Part shown: piece after piece, positions 56,675 to 64,000 of the stretch
How the letters are laid out: every line of letters starts with the position of its first letter
Position numbering within the stretch: position 1 is the stretch's first letter
Program-made: the position numbers and the translations under genes
Notes under the pieces: model-generated
The model's input: the letters and a program-made list of their open reading frames with translations, nothing else
The model's database searches: none
What the model was told of the DNA's origin: nothing
Assembly: GCA_002110485.1 (NCBI GenBank)
Contig: MOWL01000023.1
Coordinates: forward strand, 744,001 to 808,000
Length of the DNA: 64,000 nucleotides
Origin: Emergomyces orientalis
Lineage: Eukaryota > Ascomycota > Eurotiomycetes > Onygenales > Ajellomycetaceae
Direction of reading: 5' to 3'

Positions 56675-57589
56675 GCTTTTTCTGAATGTGATGTGATGGT
56701 CATTCAACAACAAAAGATTTGACCGAAAAAAACCCCCCCATTTTTATTTATCCCTTCCCGTCCGCCAAAATTTGGGTTCTCCGGGATGATCAAAACAAAA
56801 CACGCCCAGCACCTGTCATTACACCCACCGGTTTTGTTGGAGCGGAAAGCTGGACAAGCGTTTAACACGCAACAGAGTAAAACGGGGGCCGGTCCTTGAG
56901 CTGAATATCCCCCACAAAGAATAATAGTAGAGAACGTATCTCCCTCCCTACCTCTCTCCTATTAGTCTGTCCTAGCGCAGAAGCGCCTTGCGAGTTCCAG
57001 AAACGGAAAAAACAATATATCATTGCATTCGAGGACGAATAGCAAATAACTCAATTCAGCAAACACGGAGCACAACAAAAATATCGAAAGGGTGGAAAAA
57101 AATAAAAATATAATGCCTAAAGAATAGGAATCAGAAGACAACAGAGACAACCACGAAAGAAAGGTTTGCCCCAGCCTTCAGGATCCCCGATCCGATCCGT
57201 TCTTCACCCACCAACCACCCCATATATCCCGTGGCGTTCATAACCGACATTCCTCAAAACGATCTAAACGAACTAAAAATAAAAAATAAATAAAAAAACG
57301 AAAAATAAAACCAAATTTGCAGTTCTCAGTATCCGGGTGGGGGTTGTTTATATAGAGAACTGTGCTGTGCAAAAATAAACCTTCCAACCAGTACAATTTT
57401 GTTGACAAAAACTTTATCATGTCTCATGAAACTATGGGAATTGAAAGGGGGCATAAAATTTGGTCCACGGCGTCGGATGGGCAGAGGGGTCAATGCCAGG
57501 GGATGACCGTACGAGGGCCGTGATGTTTGAAAAAAAATTTGTCGCCTTCAATTCCGAGCCAGTCGTTCTCTTATGCCTTTCAAAATGAT
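56675..57589. other. intergenic between convergent genes
   Basis: 3' UTR sequence of ATG101 and YOP1. It is A-rich, with no supported ORF. Confidence 0.55.
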
Positions 57590-58716
57590 CTAGGACGAGT
57601 GGGAGTGGCCCTTGGTGGCCTGGTCTGCCTGGGAACGGAGGTTGGAGGCAGTAGATCCACCGCCGACGAAATACCGGGAGAACACTGGCTGGAGGAAGGA
57701 GTGGAAGACGAGTTGCGCGCCGCTAAATTTGTGGGTTCGGTGTGAGTTAGGAAGGTTGGACGGGCAGTTATTTAATCTTGCAACCTAACCAGGGCGCGAT
57801 GTCTGGGATATGGATATATTGCAGGAATAATTATTTGCTTACCTGGTCTGAGGAAGAGCCATCCACAGAATAAGAACGAACTTGAAAAGATAGTAGAAAG
57901 CTACGCTCAGCCCGTCAGTGTGTGCTAGAAAGGAAAAGTGCCTTGGGCGGGGTGAGGTGGGTGGAATTGTTAGACATACGGAACCAGTAAGCAGCGCTGA
58001 TAGCACTCTCGACAACAGTCAAGCAGGCATAGACAACCCAGTACTATTTGCATGTGATTAGTATTGCATCATGTGGGTGGGAGGGATTTTACGGGGGGAA
58101 GCGAGTTAGTACGAACCGTCAACCACTGTATGTTAAATTACGCCATGTCAGCAATCATGATCACCAAGAAAGAAAAAAAGGTTAGGCATGATCTAATGAT
58201 ATGACAAAAGTGATCATTCCAGCGGATAAAGTGATAAGAATGGTAGAACCATACCTGAGTATCGTCTGCCTTTGTGACTGTAAACAAAGCCTGGAGGGAG
58301 TAGTATCCGGGAATGAGGAAACCAGCGAAGTTGACGAGGAAAGCTCCGCCAATATTGAAGAAAACCAGGAAAAAGTAGATGCCGACGAGGCCGAGGAAGG
58401 CATAGACTTTGGGAACGGAGGTCTGCCTTTCGAAGTTGTTCAGGACGGGGTATTTGGATAGCTGGTTGATAATTATTCAAATTAATACATAATGAAACTT
58501 CAAGATGTGGGAAGGTAGTAGGGAAGATCCCTCCGTTTGTGGGTTTAATCCACTACATCATGCTGATGAACTGTTGCAGAAACGCCCAGCCGTATTTGAA
58601 AAAGATATCTCGATTTCACGATGAATTGTGCTAAAACAAGGAGACATAATAAATGAAGAACATACCTCCTTATCGATCTGAGCGATCTGGTGCTGGGCAC
58701 GATCTTGGAAAGACAT
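57590..58716 (-). CDS. YOP1: ER-shaping reticulon-like protein Yop1 (DP1/TB2/HVA22), 6 exons, 173 aa
   Basis: Exons are 58716-58666, 58461-58255, 58125-58117, 58043-57980, 57900-57843 and 57722-57590 (51, 207, 9, 64, 58 and 133 nt). Yop1 forms wedge-shaped hairpins that curve tubular ER, with reticulons and atlastin/Sey1. The sequence reads LSKYPVLNNFERQTSVPKVY, then the hairpins IYFFLVFFNIGGAFLVNFAG and PGYYSLQALFTVTKADDTQ. After that comes WLT, supplied by a 9-nt exon, then YWVVYACLTVVESAISAAYW, FPFYYLFKFVLILWMALPQT, SGAQLVFHSFLQPVFSRYF and a Ser/His tail. Yeast Yop1 has the same DDTQWLTYW, which confirms the tiny exon. Length equals the family norm (about 170 aa). Because no exon is long, ORF scanning would miss this gene. 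Confidence 0.95.
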
Positions 58717-59027
58717 GGTTGATGCGGTGTGTCGGTTGGAAAGCTGAGAAGCGTATCAGGTGGCTAGAACAGAGATGTATAGAAAGAAAGCTGAACAACA
58801 GTGATAGATCAATTCGCAGGTGAAGCAGAGTGTGTTTGTTGGCAGCAGCAATATAAACTCACAAACAGAGGGTTGGATGAAGAAGAAGAAGTAGAAAACG
58901 ACGAACGGGAGGTTGGAGGTTGGAGGTTGAGGTTTGTGGAGGTTGGCAGGCCTTCTTCCAAGTTAAGGTAAGGTTATTTAATAATGGGTGAGTTGAGTTT
59001 AACGACGTAATGTACTGTGTATCAACC

Positions 59028-59069
59028 CTGTATCTGTCCTGTATCTGTACTGTATCTGTCCTGTATCAG
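59028..59069. repeat. 11-bp tandem repeat CTGTATCTGTC, 3.8 copies
   Basis: Units start at 59028, 59039, 59050 and 59061 (partial), with a single C/A difference. It lies 510-550 bp upstream of the RFX start. Confidence 0.85.
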
Positions 59070-59092
59070 TTTATCCAATTTTGAGTGCGATT

Positions 59093-59116
59093 GCTGACTC
59101 AGCCATATTTCACGTG
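59093..59116. promoter_or_regulatory. Gcn4/CpcA-type palindrome and adjacent CACGTG box
   Basis: GCTGACTCAGC (59093-59103) is a perfect 11-bp palindrome containing TGACTCA, the bZIP Gcn4/AP-1 site. CACGTG follows at 59111-59116 in the context TCACGTGAC. Both are recognised consensus sites; use in vivo is inference. Confidence 0.45.
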
Positions 59117-59579
59117 ACAATTCTGATGACAAATACTTGTGGCTAGTTGATGTGTTTTGTTTGCAGTGTTTGCAGTGTTAGTTATCTCCGTCTCCAGTCG
59201 CGTGACCTGGCCTTGTCCCAATGCGGGAATAACATTCAAGCGTTTCCCCATCAACAACGTCTTGTTTACACACACCGTCCACAGCAAATACTTCTGCCCA
59301 TCAGCAACGATTTATAACAACGGCAGCGATGATAACGACGACGGCAACGAATCCATTTGCAGTTTGATTCGATTGGATTTGATTTTGTCTATACGTTCCC
59401 TTTCTTGTTTGCCTGAAGTTGATGCCGCCACGATTTACGTCTCCTCCCACGCCCACCAACCACCTCCACCTATCACAGCCTCGCCAAATATCCCAGAATA
59501 TTATCAATCAAAACAATCGCTGCGATTTGGCTCCCACAATAAACTGGCAGCTTTTTGCCAGTCGATCGCACATTTGAAT

Positions 59580-62431
59580 ATGAACCATTCAGCCATGGCT
59601 CCTGATATTGGTACGTATCTCTCTTGTCGCGTTGGTCGGGATTTGGACTTGGCTTCATTGTTGTGTGTGTTTTGTTCGTCACAGGGGCTAATTGCTAAAT
59701 ACGTCCAATTCCATCTAGTGCGACATCCTTCCCAAGGCTCCAATACCCTACCGCAGAACTCACAACAGCGATCGCGAACCCGTCAGAGTACAATAGAACC
59801 CGTACGATCACGCTCCAATACTGCTGCTGCTTCCCGGATTAGTCGGCCATCGAGATCGCGAGGCTCGACCGCGAGCATCCATTCCACCACAACCCAATAT
59901 AACCCAGACCAACATGGCGCAGAGGGATATCAGCCGTATATCCACCCGGAGACCAGCCAAAACCAGCATGTGTACCATTCAAACCCTGAGGAGATGATCA
60001 TCCGATTTGGTGACCAGCTGGCCAATTCGCATTCCGGTATTGTTATTGACCCTGCGCTGCAAGAAAACCCAAATGTCGCTGGACCCGGAGCTGACATGAG
60101 CTTTCAAGGCCACGAGCTTCATACTCACAGTATGCCAATGCATGGACTTCCAACCGAGCTACCCCCTAACGGTATCCCAGGCGATGTTCACCCCGGCCAC
60201 TATACCCCAATGTATGAGGGCGTCGAGAACCAGATCCTCGACCACATGATGGGCGAAAACGAAGGTTCCGAAACTGGACCTCGGAAACGAAGAGGGACAA
60301 CCACAACGATAGCCAATGATAATGAACTGCGCCGTTTACTGCGTCAATATGACGGATTTTCCCTGCACCAAATGGCTGCTGAAGTACAGAAGCATGACGG
60401 CGCAGGTGGAAAGTCGGAGAAGGTTAAGCAGGTGTTTGCTATGATATGGTAAACCATGAAGAAACCTGGTCTTTTCTTTTCTATGCTGACTCTTATACTA
60501 GGCTGAGAGAAAACTGCCAGAAAAACTCTGGATCAGTTCGACGGGACCGCGTATATTGTTCCTATGCGGAAAAGTGCGGCACTGAGAGGGTTTCAGTTCT
60601 AAACCCTGCGTCCTTTGGCAAGCTTGTGCGCATTATTTTTCCAAATGTCCAAACTCGACGACTTGGCGTCCGTGGCGAATCCAAATACCACTACGTCGAT
60701 TTGTCCATTCGAGAGCCTGATCCAAAACCCCTGGCGGAAATTTCGGACAAAAATGTTGAATCCGCTTCTTCTCATCGAAGGATGTCCAGCAAGTCCCAAC
60801 AAAGGTGCGAATGATTGACGCTTAATTTTTCTTTCTTTAGGTGTAGTCTAACATGCACTCCCAGTATCCCGCAACACCTGGACACGAATACAAATATGCC
60901 TTCATCAAGAACCACTACTTCCCCAACACCCGACGTTCGCCAGCTTCCAGCTGTGGGTTCTTCGTGCGACCATTCACAGCCCTCAGATTTGAATATGATG
61001 TCAACGGCAGACGTACCTCTTATCGAGACACAGCAGGTGATGGATCAACTACTTCAATTCAGCCGCCCGAACGAATCCTTACCAATCGACAATGATTCAC
61101 TTCAGCTTCCCAACATTCATAACTACCTGCCAGCCCACACTGACAGTGAAAGTGCTGACGCCCTTGCAGCTCTCTACCGCTCACATTGTATATCAGTCAT
61201 CGACAGCTTTCGGTATTGCAAGGAGAAAAACCTCTTCCGCCATTTCGCCTCCTTCCAAGGTACACTTACTGTTCCTGTTCATAAACTCCTAACTCATCCG
61301 GACGTTGCACCTTGGATTAAAGAATGCGATTGGCTTATGTACCAAAAGATGATTGCTTTTGTGGCCCCTTTAACTACCCAGGTCGTTCCAGATCCTGTGC
61401 TGAATGCTTTCGGATCTATTTCTAGAGGCCTGGTCGCCCATATAAAGGACACATTGAAATCTCATCCCGACCATGTGTCCCAAGCTAGACTTCGTCCTGC
61501 GCGGATATTTTGCCACCTCCTGAAACGAATGTTAGATGTCAATCAGTCGGCAATTGCTGCTTCTGCCTGGCTTTGCCATGCTGAAAATAGAACGAAAATG
61601 TGGGAAGACTTCGTTTCGTACGTAGACCCAATGGACGTCGTTGCCAAGGCAAAAATTCCGAACTGCTCTATTGGAGGAGTCTTGAATATCTTGAAAAACC
61701 ATACAAAATCGCTCATTGCGCCTGAAGATGACAAATCTCCTGATGTGCAACTCTACGATGAGGAACTTAGCTACCAAAAATTCTCCTATTCATCTACAGA
61801 TTCCTCGGGGTACGCACCATTCCCCGACCGGTGGATCGCGTTCATCTTGAGCCTCCCTGTTCTCTTTCCCCATCACAAAGCCCAGTGCATAATCGACAGG
61901 GCAGACGCAATATGGACACGGTTGCTCCATCGACTAACTCTTGGTGGCGCCCAGAGTTTTAGTGCGTGGTGGATGACCAAGGTGTTCTTCTTGGAAATGA
62001 TGTTATGGCAGGCCGAAAAAGGAGGATTTATGGGTTGCACCGCGAAATCACTGGAGGAATCGTCACTCGCCCAAGCGGTAGTTGAGCCACATCCGGTACA
62101 ATCAGCATCAGCTAATTCTGATACGAATTCATCGCGCAGCTCTAGGCCGCAGGAATCGTCGCAATTCCCGAATATAAATCCGATAGCCCAGGATACTTCA
62201 GTTCAAAACGTCCAAGGTGGTGTCGGTGGAGTTTCGATATCCTCAACCTCCGGAAACGAAAAGACAATTGCCGCTACGAATGCCAGTATATCGCCCAGTA
62301 ATCGCAACTCGGCCCATGACGATAGTGCCATCGATTTGGAAGACGACTCTGCACTTCTCACCGTCAGCAAATACGGAGATATGATGGCGTCTGACCCTGC
62401 GGATGCGGAAGGTCAGGTTATTGTTGTATAG
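59580..62431 (+). CDS. RFX-family winged-helix transcription factor, 4 exons, 884 aa
   Basis: Exons are 59580-59610, 59719-60448, 60502-60804 and 60841-62431 (885 codons). RFX proteins bind X-box sites; fungal members control DNA-damage, cell-cycle or developmental genes (yeast Crt1/Rfx1, S. pombe Sak1, Penicillium/Acremonium CPCR1). The DNA-binding domain (about 225-325) contains MIWLRENCQKNSG, RDRVYCSYAEKCG, LNPASFGKLVRIIFPNVQTR and RRLGVRGESKYHYVDL, all joined across introns 2 and 3. The conserved downstream half includes LAALYRSHCISVIDSFRYCK, FASFQGTLTVPVHKLLTHP and RPARIFCHLLKRMLDVNQSA, typical of the RFX dimerisation region. The tail is Ser/Asn-rich and acidic. The first intron is 3n with no stop, so unspliced RNA also stays in frame. 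The start at 59580 (MNHSAMAPDI) is chosen because upstream sequence has no ATG and no conservation. Confidence 0.93.
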
Positions 62432-63662
62432 AATCTATCTTACCTTACGATACTCGTTCGCCGATGTTTTGGTTTTTCGAAGTATATTTTAGCACCCAAG
62501 GACGTGTGATATTTCTTGTACTTTTAATTATGTTTTTGATTACTACTTGTTGTTTCGCTGTTGCTGTGCTTTTGATTTTGGATTGATCGAAAACAGGAAA
62601 GTCTTTGGAAATCACATCAAGAAAAGGCTATGACAAGGGACCCATACTCTTAATTGGCATACATACATTCGACTAGCCGACCTTTTGATGCCGGATGGAC
62701 GCAATCATATCGACGCACAACGATATCCTTTCATACCAGCTTGCCATACCCTGTCGACATGATTATCTGAAAACTTTCCTGGTCAACCGTTGGAATATTT
62801 TCCCCTGTGTTTTTCGATCCTCTTTTCTCATGCTGATGATTTAGGTTCCGTTTCCACGTTTTAAGCGGGTTCCTTTTCTAATGAATTTTCTAATTATGAC
62901 CACTTGATATCCATCCCCCGCCCCCACCCCCTCCCCCCCTTCTTTCTACGTCTGGCATTCAGGCTTCAGTGTTTCAGTTTTTTCAATTTTAATTTTATTT
63001 AGCACCATATGTTCCTTGTTTTATATCCTTCTCGCCCGTGGCACGCGTTTGATTCTTCACTCTTCCCTTGGAGCTATTTCTTTTGGTAGCTGGGTGACCA
63101 GTCGACGGAGTCGACTAGGGTTTCGGTTCGAAGTACGTCTGATACACTCGAAATGGAAAACGAAGGCTGTCGATATTTTCGAAAGACGAGCCCGTCCAAC
63201 TCTGAGAAGTGGTTAAATGGTGTCTCCCCCGAGAATCCCAAGCCAATTTTCAAGCCAATGCCTTCATCCACCCAAGATCTCATCCCCCCCCCGGCCCTCC
63301 GTCGTCTCTGCCCCTCGGCCTCTGAGTTTCCGCCCTGGTTTCATCTGTCCCATTTGGCTCATGCTGATGAAATGATGTTTTATATATCAGCTTTTTTTCT
63401 CCTTCCGAATTTAGTCCTTTTCATCTTTTGCCTGGTCTTGTTAATGTTTGGTTGTTATCTGCCTTGTTTTTCACACTTCTTGTGTTTGTTTTCTCTGTTT
63501 GGTGTTGTGTTTGTTAGCAGTGTTTTCTATTCCTGCACATATATTACATTACGCATTAGCCATGCATACGGGAGGGGGGGAAACATCCACCTCATATCCC
63601 TGCCGGAGTAATTATCATTGCTATTTTTGTATTTGCTGGCTTTTTATTTCTTTTTTTCTCTT

Positions 63663-63695
<33 letters not shown>

Positions 63696-64000
63696 TGGAT
63701 ATGTTTTCTGGTCTTTTTCAGATGCTTCTTCTGGATTTTTGTTCTTTTTTTGATGCTGCTCGATTTTTGCTTGTTTCTGCTCGTTTGGGAACTTTTTTTT
63801 AAATAAATGCGGGTTGTTTCATGATGCTTTTTAAAATTTTTGTTTCGCAAAAAAAGGGGAGAAATGGGTATGCGTTTTTTTGTGTGTTGGTAGTTTTCTT
63901 TTCTTTTGTTGCTGACTTTGCTCTTTTAACCCCTGTTGGTTGGGAACGGTGATGGATGGATGGATGAAAAATGAGTCCATGAAATGGAGTTGAGTCATGA
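62432..64000. other. 3' flank of the RFX gene, no gene recognised
   Basis: T-rich. The plus-strand ORFs at 63016-63850 run through homopolymers and show no known domain. A T31 run lies at 63664-63694 and a TGGA tetranucleotide repeat at about 63953-63966. Confidence 0.5.
63664..63694. repeat. T31 homopolymer
   Basis: An uninterrupted T run, 1.2 kb downstream of the RFX stop. Confidence 0.9.

Larger units (their letters stand above)
58717..59579. other. divergent promoter region YOP1-RFX
   Basis: Contains GGAGGTT repeats at about 58910-58950 and the elements described separately at 59028-59116. A frame open from 59157 into the RFX gene has no ATG before 59580 and no conserved content, so it is treated as leader. 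Confidence 0.5.

Noticed and set aside
59157..59579. In-frame N-terminal extension of the RFX gene
   Set aside because: No ATG upstream of 59580 in that frame, and the residues are not conserved-looking.

Overview
This window is nuclear DNA from a filamentous ascomycete. Short GT-AG introns of about 50-115 bp, CT-rich leaders, CTAAC-type branch sites and fungal-specific families (PEX3, ATG101, a LaeA-like methyltransferase, a Ytp1-like protein, a Dal5-type transporter) all point to Eurotiomycetes. My best guess is Onygenales (Blastomyces/Histoplasma/Emmonsia relatives); that is inference from protein resemblance and repeat character. Exon models were built by hand from splice sites. For each multi-exon gene the exon lengths sum to a whole number of codons.

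Layout, left arm (1-37 kb): ALG5 (+, dolichyl-phosphate glucosyltransferase); a decayed GDSL/CE16-type esterase (-); a 407-aa coiled-coil protein (+); ATG3 (-); a cyclin L/Q-like protein (-); a 544-aa Ser-rich coiled-coil protein (+); SWI5 (-); a Ytp1-like membrane protein (+); AOS1 (-, SUMO E1); a 577-aa conserved protein whose first coding exon is only ATG (+); a ten-exon Dal5-type MFS permease (+); a full-span but badly broken glycyl-tRNA synthetase copy (+); a KHA1-type K+/H+ antiporter (-); and a short nitroreductase (+).

Middle (37.2-47.1 kb): a 9.88-kb block whose two outer ends are inverted copies of one sequence (10 terminal bases perfect, about 40 bp alignable). It is flanked on both sides by the direct repeat GATAT, as expected for one transposition unit. 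Inside are a Tad-like LINE on the minus strand, a truncated and frameshifted aminoglycoside-phosphotransferase-like kinase (-), and a small fungal gene (+) with a TGA where the family appears to have Trp. The LINE pol frame runs about 3.4 kb with no frameshift but many stops, mostly TGA, in strongly CpG-poor DNA. No transposase was recognised.

Right arm (47.1-64 kb): an 11-exon LaeA-like SAM methyltransferase (+); PEX3 (-); ATG101 (+) with a glycine-rich insertion; YOP1 (-) with a 9-nt exon; and an RFX-family transcription factor (+). Most intact genes are independent housekeeping functions (autophagy, SUMO conjugation, peroxisome biogenesis, N-glycosylation, recombination, ion and solute transport). 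I see no biosynthetic cluster and no rRNA, tRNA or CRISPR.
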